From assembly GCA_030760725.1 (NCBI GenBank), contig JASWHV010000012.1:55583652-55647651 (forward strand): a stretch of DNA of 64,000 nt. Direction: 5' to 3'. Made by a program: the position numbers and the translations under genes. How positions within the stretch are numbered: position 1 is the stretch's first letter; each line of letters starts with the position of its first letter. This document shows positions 30,412 to 40,429 of the stretch, in pieces. The stretch is from Neostapfia colusana (Eukaryota; Streptophyta; Magnoliopsida; Poales; Poaceae). The notes under the pieces are model-generated. The model searched no databases. It saw only the letters and a list, made by a program, of their open reading frames with translations, and had not been told where the DNA came from.

Positions 30412-31275
30412 TGATGAGATGGTTAGGACCGATCTTCCAAAAGGTAGGTCGATTGAGGTGGAGAACTCGACATTGATGACCCGCGGCACTCGAGCAGTTC
30501 AAACACCCCTGCAATAACTACACTACTGCTCCGTTGGTTATCAACCGTGCAACACACGCTTGACCTCGCCAAGAAGGCTAATCTCTGCAAGTGCAACCGA
30601 GAACACGAGCAAGAACGTAGAAGACGCGATCTGAAAATCACGAAGTTGGGGTCTAACAAAAACCGTAGAACAGTGGCTGTTTATCTAAGCAAACCCACCG
30701 ATTAGGGACAGATGCTACAGTATTTAAAGGCTAGGGTTCTGTCAGGAGACCCTGAGACTCATCCCTAATGGACTCATACGGGATACAAGGCTCAAAAGCC
30801 CGATACGGTGGCGCAGCACCGGAAAGAAATCTGGGTTCGACTTGTTTCGGTGATTCCTGAAGACTCTAGAGGAATTTTGATATGGGATCAGAGCCATTGG
30901 AAATCTTATCTCCTCTTTTTTCCGTCCATATGTAGAATGTCTAAAACGGAGTCTGTATGCATCCTGGGCGTCCGTTTTAAGGTTGACTGTTCCTGGATTC
31001 CGGGTTGAACTCGAGTCCGAGTTGTAAACTATCTCCATCAACTTGTGGACGTTCTAGCTGGTTCTCCATGTTCCGAAGTCCTCTACCCTTCACTTGATGA
31101 TCTTCTTCAATGTTCCTGATAACAATTAAATCATCACATAGCAATTTATTCTCAAACTTATATGCAAAGGAAGTTAGGAACAAGTTCACCCTGCTGATTT
31201 AGTAATTGTGCTCGTGCTCTTGTCATTGGTCCTTGTAGTTCAATGTGTGTATCCGCTATTGTGATGTCCTCATCA
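30412..31275 (-). repeat. 3' LTR of element J
   Basis: 864 bp, with a short internal duplication of about 17 bp near 31005-31022 that the 5' LTR lacks. A TATA-like TTTAAATA on the minus strand is near 30720. The end of pol reads into it from the right. Confidence 0.88.
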
Positions 31276-32269
31276 CCCTCCTCTTGAATCAGAGTTGTCC
31301 TCGACTCAAGTTCACCCTATTCTCCGAAATATGGCCGCGAATCTGAAATGTTAAATGTGGGACTAACCGCGAAATCGGGAGGCAAATCAAGCTTATATGC
31401 ATTATCATTAATCTTTTCAACAATCTTAAAAGGATCAGCAGCATATGACATAAGTTTAGATTTTCTCAAGTCAGGAAACCACTCTTTTCTCAAATGTAAC
31501 CACACCAAATCCCCCGGTTTAAATTTTACATCCTTTCAATCTCTACTACCTACAATCCTATACTTCTCATTCATCCTTTCTATATTCTTCCTTGTATTTT
31601 CATGTATCTTAAGAATAAATTTAGATCGTTATGTAGCATCCAAATTTATAGTTTTAGAAGGAGGCAAAGGTAGTAAATCAATAGGAGCATGGGGATTGAA
31701 ACCATACACTACCTGGAATAGACTTACCTTCATCGTGGAGTGAACATATCTGTTGTAAGCAAATTCTATATGTGGTAAACACTCCTCCCACAACTTTAAA
31801 TTTGTTTTCAAGACAGCCCGCAACATAGTGGATAAAGTACGATTAACTATCTCGGTTTGTCCATCCATTTGTGGGTGACATGTAGTTGAAAACAGCAACT
31901 TGGTGCCTAATTTATACAACAAGGTTCTCCAAAAATGGCTTAAAACTTTTGCATCACGATAAAAAACAATGGTATTTAGCACACCATGTAAACGAACAAT
32001 TTCAGTCATAATCAAATTAACAATGTGCGAAGCATTATCGTTGTTATGGTATGGTATAAAGTGTGCCATTTTAGAGAAACAATCAACAACCATAAAAATA
32101 CTATCGCTCCCAATCTTAGTCGTCCTAGGCAACCCCAAAACAAAGTCCATAGAAATATCCTCTCAAGGTGCACTAGGAACAGGAAGAGGCATATAAAGAC
32201 CATGTGGGTTAAGGCGAGACTTAGCTTTATTGCAAATAGTGCATCGTGACACATAGCGCTCGACATCAC
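31160..32269 (-). pseudogene. Integrase and C-terminal tail of element J
   Basis: The integrase core is well kept: MDFVLGLPRTTKIGSDS with catalytic Asp, FYRDAKVLSHFWRTL with the second Asp, and CHPQMDGQTEIVNRTLS with the Glu. A stop replaces a Trp codon just upstream, near 32160. After the core comes RKSKLMSYAADPFKIVEKIN and LDLPPDFAVSPTFNISD. A tail with GDEDITIADTHIELQGPMTR and ARAQ continues inside the 3' LTR and stops at about 31160. Of the coding regions of J this is among the least damaged. Confidence 0.85.
31276..31283 (-). promoter_or_regulatory. Polypurine tract of element J
   Basis: Minus-strand GAGGAGGG directly abuts the 3' LTR start TGATGAGG. It overlaps the pol reading frame. 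Confidence 0.7.
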
Positions 32270-34034
32270 GCCTCATCTTCGGCCAAAAGAAGTGTGTGGA
32301 CAGCACGTCCTCAGTTTTCTTCACTCCAAAATGTCATATCAAACCTCCTCCATGTGCTTCTTGCAAAAGCAATAGATGAACGGAGCTAGCTGGAACGCAT
32401 AGCTTGTTAGCACGATAGAGGAGACCATCTCGCAGCACATATTTATTCCATGTTCTTCCTTCTCTACAATTTTCAAAAGCATCTTTTAAGTCCAAATCAG
32501 TAGGGTATAATGTTTTTATTGTTTCCAAACCAAAGATCTTGTCATCAAGTTGGGACAGCATGGTATATCGTCTAGATAATGCATCGCCAATGACATTTTC
32601 CTTCCCGTTCTTATGCTTAATGATGTATGGAAACGACTCTATAAACTCAATCCATTTAGCATGTCGTTTATTCAGATTGGTTTGACACTTAAGATAATTC
32701 AAAGATTCATGATTGGAATGTTTGACAAACTCCTTAGACCAAAGACAATGTTGCCAAGTTTGTGAAACTCGCACTAATGCATACAATTCCTTATCATAAG
32801 TAGTATAATTCAGAGAAGGAGCAAGCAGTTTTTCACTAAAGAAAGCAACGGGTTTACCTCCTTGTATGAGAACGCCTCCAATACCAATGCCGCTTGCATC
32901 GCATTCGAGCTCAAAGGTCTTGTCAAAATCAGGAAGTTGCAGCAATGGTGCTTGTGTAAGCTTTTATTTGAGAGTATCAAAAGCTTGTTGTTGCTGTTCG
33001 CCCCATTGAAACGGCACTCCTTTCTTCGTTAGCTCGTGGAGAGGTGCTGCAATGGTGCTGAAATCCCGCACAAAGCGACGATAAAAACCTGCAATACCAA
33101 GAAAACTACGCACCTGTGTGACGGTTGTTGGAGTTGGCCATCTAGTGATTGCAACAATTTTTGCCTCACCCATCTCAATTTCCTGCGAGGAAACGACATA
33201 GCCAAGAAATGATACCCGATTTGTGCAAAAGACGCACTTTTCGAGGTTACCAAACAAGCGTGCATCTCTCAAAACAGAAAAAACAACACGTAAATGTGAG
33301 AGATGTTCGTCATATGATTTACTGTAAATGAGGATATCATCAAAGTAAACCACCACAAAATTTCCAATAAAAGCACGTAAAACCTCGTTCATTAATCGCA
33401 TGAAAGTGCTAGGTGCATTAGTTAAACCAAAAGGCATGACTAACCACTCATAAAGGCTAAACTTGGTTTTAAATGCAGTTTTCCATTCATCTCCTAATGC
33501 CATTCTTATTTGGTGGTAACCACTACGCAAATCAATTTTTGTAAAAATGATAGCACCACTCAGTTCATCAAGCATGTCATCTAAGCGATGAATAGGATAA
33601 CGATATCGAATGGTGATGTTATTAATCGTCTGACAAGCAACACACATGCACCAACTACCATCTTTCTTAGGAACCAAAAGAACAGGAATGGAACAAGGGC
33701 TAAGACTTTCACGAATGTACCCGCGGTCCAAGAGATCTTGAACTTGTCGCTGAATTTCCTTAGTCTCTTCTGGATACGCCCTGTACGCCGCACGATTTGG
33801 CAAACTTGCTCCCGGAATCAAGTCGATCTTGTGTTCAATTCCCCTCACAGGTGGCCGCCTAGGTGATATCTCGGAGGGAAACACATCCTCAAACTCTTGC
33901 AAAAGGTTAGCAACAGCAGGGGGAAATGCAATAGACAATTCATGAAGTGAAAACATGACTTCTTTGCATACTAAAGCATAGCACACCCCCTTAGCATCAA
34001 ATAAATCAGCAAGATCAGATTTAGTTGTGAGCAA
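32270..34034 (-). CDS. Reverse transcriptase and RNase H of element J
   Basis: Two long open blocks. RT (34034-32964, 356 aa): LLQEFEDVFPSEI, GYIRESLSPCSIPVLLVPKK, FTKIDLRSGYHQIRM, LVMPFGLTNAPSTFMRLMNE, active site VVYFDDILIYSK, then FLGIAGFYRRFVRDFSTIA. RNase H (32945-32334): FDKTFELECDASGIGIGGVL and YTTYDKELYALVR, followed by the integrase zinc-region start (LLLQEAHGGG). Only one stop lies between the blocks, near 32960 (LK/stop/KLTQAP region). The Asp pair of RT is present, so the domain may have been active recently. Confidence 0.88.
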
Positions 34035-34749
34035 TGAAGGTGATTTTAACTTAATGACTTACTGTTTTTCAGATTTACGTTTTATTGCTTTATCATCGTT
34101 AATTTTTCTCTTCTCAAAACGCACAATTTCAGCAGGGGTCATTGGAAGAAAAGTGATTTTCTTTCCTTTATGCATGAGAGTATATTTATTGGTTCTACCA
34201 TGATGAATAGCATCCGTATAAAATTCCTAAGGACGACCCAATAAAAGAGAACAAGCATCCATAGGCACGACATCAAAATCAGCAAAATCATTGTAAGTAA
34301 CCAATCGAAAAATGTACTCTTGCTGTTTTAGTTACCCGAACCTTACCGCTGTTGTTGAACCATTGAATGTGGTATGGATGAGTGTGTGCTCTTGTTGTCA
34401 ATCCTAGTTTGTTGACGACATCCATGTTCACCAAGTTATTGCAGCAGCCTCCATCAATTATAGTGTGTATGCGACAATCCTTGATGATGAGGAACATGTG
34501 AAAGAGATTGTGTTGTTGTAGCTTGTCGTCGGCCTCCACTTTGGAGCTCAAAGCACGCTGCACAATGATGCTCCTATACTTCTCCGTTGCTTCTGTACCA
34601 AGTACCTCTTCATCGGAGCTATACTGGTCATCATTTGTGCCTGCAATATTAGTAGCAAGAGAATATTCATCTTCAACATCCGAAGTACTATTATACCTGC
34701 TATCGTTGCGTGCTATGTATGCTCGCTTGCTTGGGCAATCATTGATCAT
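34035..34749 (-). pseudogene. Protease region of element J
   Basis: The protease shows the variant triad IIDGGCCNNLVNMDVV, typical of chromoviruses with IDGGSCNNL, and HPYHIQWFNNSGKVRVTK. Downstream come the linker ACSLLLGRP and HHGRTNKYTLMHKGKKITFL with a stop after GRP, then MTPAEIVRFEKRK. An upstream acidic linker (TSDVEDEYSLATNIAG) joins gag. Confidence 0.8.
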
Positions 34750-35869
34750 GTGACCAAGTCCCTAACAGCGATGACACTTAATGTCGGAAGTGCGACTCGT
34801 AGAAGGTGTTGAAGACGTAGGCTTGAATAGTGTCATCTTCCCACCGTCCTGCACGCGAGGAGGCGCAGCAGCAGGTGTTGATCGTTGGCCGCCATTGGAT
34901 GCTGTAGTGGCTGCACGAAAACTCGAAGATGGTGCTGTTTTGGGTGGCGTAGACGTTGAACGCGGCGTCAAGGTGCTCCTTGTGTGATGTTGCTTTTGTT
35001 GGCGTCCGTGCAATTCTTTTTCTGCCAACATAGCAAGCTGAAACAATCTGTTAACAATACATATTCCTTGTAATCAACAATGTCCTGAATTTCACGTCTC
35101 AACCCCCCATAAAAAGAGCTATTTTATCATCCATGTTCTCTACTACCCCACAACGCAACATACCTTTCTGTAACCCTTGACAATACTGCTCTACAGACAT
35201 GTTATCTTGGTCCAAGCGTTGTAATTTTTTTGAAGGTTGCGCTGAAAAGAAGAAAGAACAAATCGAACACGCATAGCATCTTTTAATCTCTCCCATGTTG
35301 GAGGATCAGTCCTAGTTTTAACAAATTCATTCCACCATATGATAGCAAAATCCTAAAACTCACTAGTGTCTTGACGAACCCTTTGTTGTTGGGAACAAGA
35401 TGGGCATTAAATTTTTGCTCTACTATCATCTCCCAATCAAGATAAGCCTCAGCATCATAAGCACCATAAAAAGAGGGTATAGTAAATCTCCTTTAGCAAA
35501 AGGATCATCAAGAGGGCAATTACAATTGTTATAAAGATCATTATAATTGTAACAATTATTACCTCCCATGCCTCAACGCTGAAATGTACGTCGTGGATGG
35601 TCATCAAAGTCTTCCACGTCAAAAGCATCATCGTCACGTGCTTCAACGGGAGGCAATCACGCCTCCATATGATCCATCCGAACAGCAAGGTTGGCGACTT
35701 GGCGAGTCAAGTTAGCTAGTGTATTCTCTGTTGTCCGCATCATGTCACGAAGCTCTGCATATAAAACACAATTACTCTCCTTGTTGTTGTGCTCCTCATC
35801 ATTGTTCCTAGACGTGGTTAGTGGTGAAACAAAAACAACAACAACAACAAAAAGTGTTATCCCTATCAA
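34750..35869 (-). pseudogene. Gag of element J
   Basis: The N-terminal coiled segment ELRDMMRTTENTLANLTRQV is at about 35740. The retrotrans_gag remnant reads LQRLDQDNMSVEQYCQGLQK and GMLRCGVVENMDDKIALF around 35100-35230. A Ser/Thr/Pro linker follows, then a CCHC knuckle CHRC-x-GLGHMINDC with a stop at x (34763-34765). The frame changes several times. The true start was not found. Confidence 0.75.
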
Positions 35870-37020
35870 CTTGAAAGAGCGGTGGCAATGTGGACAAGGT
35901 GGGCTCTATCTCAAGCGTCTTACCACGCTCTTACAAGTGTTCTTACCAACACAGAAGGTGGTGTGGACGGTGAGATAACTACCTGTTCTGCTCAAGAGAA
36001 AAGGTGGAGCTCGGATGGCAAAGTATGGTGGTTAATGAGCAGAAATTGTTAACAGCTAAACAAAGTTGAATAAATATTCAATGTAGGAACTACTACTAGT
36101 TAACCAAGTATTCCAGGCCTAGCACAACAAAAGGAAGTAGTAAGGCAAAAGAAAGAAGAATGATATGACCAACAATCACAACACCACAAGTGTATAGACT
36201 AGGCCAATTGCTTTAATATGCGTGCTCTTCACAATCTTTTTCTTTGTATTTTTTTAATATTCTTTCCTTACTCAGGAGCACAAATATAGGAACACACAAA
36301 TTTTCAGCGCAATTGGACGTATTACGTGGCCTATATAAAATCAAGAAGATTCTGTAAAATTCATGCTCGAACTTCGGAGGCCAAAAAGTCTATCTTCCGA
36401 GGGGATTTTGGCCAAACTAATTTTGCCGAATCTGATGAAGCGGGGAAGAATCGAATGCGAAATTTCACGTAGATCAATTTTAAAAAAAATCGTCTGATTT
36501 CGAGTTTGTATGCGAAAGTTATGGACGTTTTAGGGTAGTCTGTCCGAATTACAGTTTTTGGATGTTGATTCCAACTCGATTTTATAACAGATCTCGCAGT
36601 CAGATACGAAAATGATCAGAATTTTGCACAGCGACTGATAGGGTGGTGTGTGATGAATAAAGGATGATTGGTAGAAAGGTTTGTCACCTAATCTAGGGCT
36701 AGCGATGCGGGAGTTTACGCAATGCGGCTAGCTAGAGCAAACCGATGAACGTGGCGGATCGGCTTGTTGTTTAGGGATTGTCGAATAGGTGTCGAACAGC
36801 AAGAGAACAAGGGCGAAACACGATAACTAGGACCCAAAACACAAAGCTAAACCAGCAACAATACTCAACCACATGAATGCAAACTCAACAATGGAAACCA
36901 AAAAAAGAAAACTGCAGGTACTATAGGCTAGGAAGCAGTAATTTTTTATGGCTTTTCTATGGACTCTAGGTATGAAAAAAACTAATCTAATGGGAAACAA
37001 AGATACCTCATGGGCAACCT
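35870..37020 (-). other. 5' leader of element J
   Basis: Non-coding sequence between PBS and gag. I see no open frame or RNA motif worth naming in it; a short (CAA) run lies at 35835-35850. Confidence 0.5.
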
Positions 37021-37035
37021 GGAAATCTGATACCA
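37021..37035 (-). promoter_or_regulatory. Primer binding site of element J
   Basis: Minus strand TGGTATCAGATTTCC, initiator-Met tRNA type, two bases from the 5' LTR. Confidence 0.88.
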
Positions 37036-37037
37036 AT

Positions 37038-37885
37038 TGATGAGAGGGTTAGGCCCGATCTTCCGAAAGGTAGGTCGATTGAGGTGGAGAACTTGACATT
37101 GATGATCCGCGGCACTCGAACTGTTCGAACACCCCTGCAATCACTGCACCACTTCTCCGTTGGTTATCAACCGTGCAGCACAGGATTGACCTCGCCAAGA
37201 AGGTTAATCACTGCAAGTGCAACCGAGAACATGAGCAAGAACGTAGAAGGCACGATCTAAAAATCACGAAGTTGGGGTCTCACAAAAACCGTAGAACGGC
37301 GGCTGTTTTTCTAAGCAAAATCCATCAATTAGGGGTGGCGGCTACAGTATTTAAAGGCTAGGGTTCTGCCAAGAGACCCTGAGACGCGTTCCTAATGGAC
37401 TCATACGGGATACAAGGTCCAAAAGCCCGATACGGTGGTGCAGCACCGAAAAGAAATATGGCTTTGACTTGTTTTGAAGATTTCCGATGACTCTGGAGGA
37501 ATTTTGATATGGGACAAGAGCCATTAGAAATTTTTATCTCCTCCTCTTTTCGTGCATATGTAGAACGTCGAAAACAGAGTCCATATGCATCCTGGGCGTC
37601 CGTTTTAAGGTGGACTGTTCCTAGATTCCGAGTTGTAAACTATCTCCATCAACTTGTGGACGTCCCAGCTGGTTCTCCATGTTCCGAAGTCCTCTACCCT
37701 TCACTTGATGATCTTCTCCAATGTTCCTGATAACAATTAAATCATCACATAGCAATCTATTCTCGAACTTATATGCAAAGGAAGTTAGGAACGAGTTCAA
37801 CTGCTGATTTAGTAATCGTGCTCATGCTCTTGTCATTGGTCCTTGTAGTTCAATGTGTGTATCCACTGCTATGATGTCCTCATCA
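37038..37885 (-). repeat. 5' LTR of element J
   Basis: 848 bp, collinear with 30412-31275. Ends TGATGAG and CTCATCA. It lies to the right because the element is on the minus strand; after it the 3' LTR of C resumes with TGGGAGAGTAAATGCC. Confidence 0.88.
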
Positions 37886-38762
37886 CTAGTTGGGAGAGTA
37901 AATGCCCAAATAGCTCCTGGGTGCATCCTGAGGTGTTATTGTGGGGTTACTCGGGGAAGACGAGGTCAACGTTACGCTAATCCCTTGCTAGGAGTACATG
38001 ACCTGTGGGTAAAGTGTACAACCTCTGCAAAGTGTTAAAATCCGGATAACCGTTGTCACGGTCTCGACACACTATGCTCTGAGCTCCTGCTAATTAGTCT
38101 TAGTATGTTTCCTTGATGTAGTTTGGGTGGCAGTGATTGCCGTGTTTTGGATAATGCGGTTGTGTGCTGGAACTGGTAGAGCCATGGGCTTGAACGTTTT
38201 ATTAAAACTTATGGAACTAGCGGCATGGAGCTCAACTCCCCTAGGTCCCACCAAATAAAGTCAGGGTACAGTTACTCCGTTTGGCTTTGCAAAACCTCCT
38301 TTCAAAAGAGACCCTGTATGAATGCTTTTTGGCCACTCTAAGCCATATGTCCCCGCCTTGCTACGACCCCCTTGCATGAAACACATCCTCTTGAGTAGTG
38401 TTAGGGTTTGCTGAGTACCTTACGTACTCACTCTTGCTCTCTTCACGGCTCTCAGAAGCAGAAGAAGAAAGGGAGGAAGAAGAAGAAGCACGATTCAACG
38501 ACGAGTAGGTCCAGTCCTACGCCCAAGGCTGCCTGAGGGGCAGGGTGCCACATAATCCGCTGCTTTTCAAATTTTTTTTGCTTTCGGTGGCCCTATGAGG
38601 CCCATGGTTTGTAACCTAAGATTTGCTGGGAAGACCATAAAGGTCATGTAGAGAATAATTTAATGTATGGAACTCGATACATTCTGTTGTGCATACCATC
38701 TACTGATCCAGGGATTGGGGACGGGATGCACAAGTGGACCCCAGGAAAGGTGGGTCCTCACA

Positions 38763-39443
38763 TCAAGAGTAATAACTATTTAGTATATACAAACGGATAA
38801 AACTTGGTAGATACTTTACAAAGGGTTTATCAAGCAATGTGATAGAAATTGCATAAAAGGAGATGGGTTTGAGCCCCACGAGCATGACGCCATAGTGGAA
38901 ATCCAACCTATGTGATTGAATATCCTATGAATTAGACCTTAGAAAAAACAAGCTAGTGGTTCACACAAGAGAGTATTTTATATGAGATCTTATTTATGTG
39001 AAGATGCACAACTATACTCTCAAAACTGTAAGTTAGGTTAGCAATATGGCTTAATGTGTCTCTGTTGGCTATGTGTAGCAACGATATTATCCTTCAAAGC
39101 AATCTTGAAAGAAACACAACTATATGAGTTATGACCATATAACATCGCAATCTGTAGAGTTGGGTGATCTCTATAAAGCTCATGAAGAGACTAGGGAATA
39201 TGACGTATATGATCCACCCGCGGAGTAGACTATTGCTAGTCAATTATTAGTTATGATCCTTAAGTGAAATTAGTTCGAATAAAATTTGTAATTCAAGGCG
39301 TAGTCCGTTGTTCAAATTATGAACCGATGTAGCCTAAAGATCTAGGCAAAAGTTCAATTTAACAATCTCTCCTTAAACAATAGTATATCAAACAAGTAAC
39401 AACAAAGACATTTCTCTTAGTGACTTTGAGATCTGGTGGAGAT
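38763..39443 (+). pseudogene. Copia D: end of RNase H and 3' untranslated region
   Basis: Starts with the TCAAG target duplication. The first 110 bases read as the copia C-terminus (ILYKGFIKQCDRN resembles DPLTKGLS). The rest is 3' UTR, ending in a purine-rich CTGGTGGAGAT (39433-39443) that serves as polypurine tract before the LTR at 39444. Confidence 0.7.
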
Positions 39444-40326
39444 CGTTGGAATTTGAGCCCAGATAGGGCAAAACACAACTCAAATTGCTAATAAATCTCA
39501 AAGTATCATGTATAGCAGGAGTGGTGCTAAATGTTTAGTACCATATGGAGAGTGAAAGTGGAGGGAGACTTTCTTATAAGTGAACTTGTTATACAACTCC
39601 CTATCCTCGAGCCGAGTGCAACTTTTTATTTTTGGTGTTCAGTTCTGTGGCAGATCAGGTCTGGTCTTTAGAGACCTAGATTGCAGGTCTCAGATTCAGG
39701 GCGGGTCTCTAGATACCTGGCTCATCGCTTTGGCAAATTAGGAAATTAAGTTGGAGGGGACACATCAACAACAACCGAGTCGCTTTGGATCGCAACAGGA
39801 GTCTGGGTACTTGTAATCAACTAGGACTCTTCCCAAGGTTGTATAAATAAGAGGCATGCATGCTGAGTTAGGAGCAAGCCCTAACAGATTATGTTTGCCT
39901 CTCTCATTCCTTACGTCACCATCGTTGTCTACTCCATTTTGAGCGTCGGCGTGACTGACAATCGAGAGAGCATGTCACTGAAACTGTTTGCCCTTACGAT
40001 AATGTATCAAAAGAGGTCAAATAAGGTTTTTTGGGAAGCGCTCTGCATGAGTGCTCAATGTTCTTCACCACGGTTGTCTACCATCTAAGTCGAGCGTTGC
40101 TGCCTACCGACATCCTTAACGTCCTCTGCTGCAACCGGTGTTCATAAGCACTATAGTGATTTCTTCGACTACAAATCGGTACAAGCAGTTTGTTTGTGTT
40201 TCCAATCTGTTATTGTGATATGGTTGCAATTTTGTGTACGTTACTACAGTTTGTGTTATTGCTTGTTAATTACTACCTTTGTGGTGCATTCAGGGATTAA
40301 TCAGTTGATTGCCCAGATTTCTAACA
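39444..40326 (+). repeat. 3' LTR of copia D
   Basis: Starts CGTTGGAATTTGAGCCC, TATA box at 39842-39849, ends TTTCTAACA, then TSD ATGGA. Longer than the 5' LTR by about 210 bp between 39960 and 40290. Confidence 0.85.
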
Positions 40327-40331
40327 ATGGA

Positions 40332-40429
40332 GAGATGTCAAAAGTAATAGACTGTCGGCAGTATAAATACCAACATGGAGTCGACTGTTCCTAGTACAAT
40401 GTGGACGTGGTAGGAACTTGGGTGAATTT
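40332..40429. other. Sequence between copia D and solo LTR E
   Basis: 98 bp of the older target DNA. On the minus strand it holds a TATA-like GTATTTATACTG, so it could be a promoter piece of the LTR of element A, but I cannot align it. Confidence 0.3.

Larger units (their letters stand above)
30412..37885 (-). mobile_element. CRM-like Ty3/gypsy chromovirus J
   Basis: Complete element on the minus strand. The 5' LTR is 37038-37885 and the 3' LTR is 30412-31275, with ends TGATGAG/CTCATCA on both. The flanks are CTGGC and CTAGT, a 5-bp TSD with two transitions (the 5' LTR of C has CCGGC there). The LTRs agree at about nine of ten bases in the first 235 compared. The protease reads IIDGG and pol runs into the 3' LTR, which suggests the CRM clade; Reina cannot be ruled out by eye. 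Confidence 0.88.
29185..38508 (+). other. Candidate split acidic ORF in the 3' LTR of element C
   Basis: Exon a is 29185-29250 (66 nt; NEEADEELEDPDYEEFLEAF). Exon b is 38456-38508 (53 nt; EAEEEREEEEEARFNDE then TAG). Both lengths equal those of the 5' LTR copy, the frame is open, and only a few residues change. The donor is GCAAGC here rather than GTAAGC. Element J now separates the two exons. Confidence 0.4.
14061..38762 (+). mobile_element. Tekay/Del-like Ty3/gypsy chromovirus C (with three nested insertions)
   Basis: LTRs are 14061-17492 and 27361-38762; the latter is interrupted by J and a MITE. The LTR ends are TGTAACAGTC and GTCCTCACA. The TSD TCAAG is intact on both sides. The PBS follows the 5' LTR and a polypurine tract precedes the 3' LTR. 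Internal order: ORF0, leader, gag, protease, RT, RNase H, integrase, chromodomain-like end. Coding regions carry frameshifts, stops and an integrase active-site change, so it is not autonomous now. Confidence 0.92.
27361..38762 (+). repeat. 3' LTR of element C, split by MITE and element J
   Basis: It matches the 5' LTR in two blocks, 27361-30411 and 37886-38762, removed from each other by element J. The first block also contains a MITE (29363-29680). By eye it differs from the 5' LTR at roughly one base in ten. TATA box at 28001-28007, donor-like GGTGAG at 28153, candidate acidic exon a at 29185-29250 and exon b at 38456-38508 are all conserved. It ends at 38762, followed by TCAAG. Confidence 0.88.
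9801..40326 (+). mobile_element. Ty1/copia LTR retrotransposon D (interrupted by element C)
   Basis: A complete but heavily decayed copia element. LTRs are 9801-10471 and 39444-40326. The 5-bp target duplication ATGGA is intact at 9796-9800 and 40327-40331. Internal order is gag, protease, integrase, RT, RNase H, which is diagnostic for Ty1/copia. The first base pair of each LTR is mutated from the usual TG (GG on the left, CG on the right). Element C with all its passengers sits in the RNase H region between 14060 and 38763, so the net copia length is about 5.8 kb. It inserted into or beside the LTR of element A. Confidence 0.9.
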
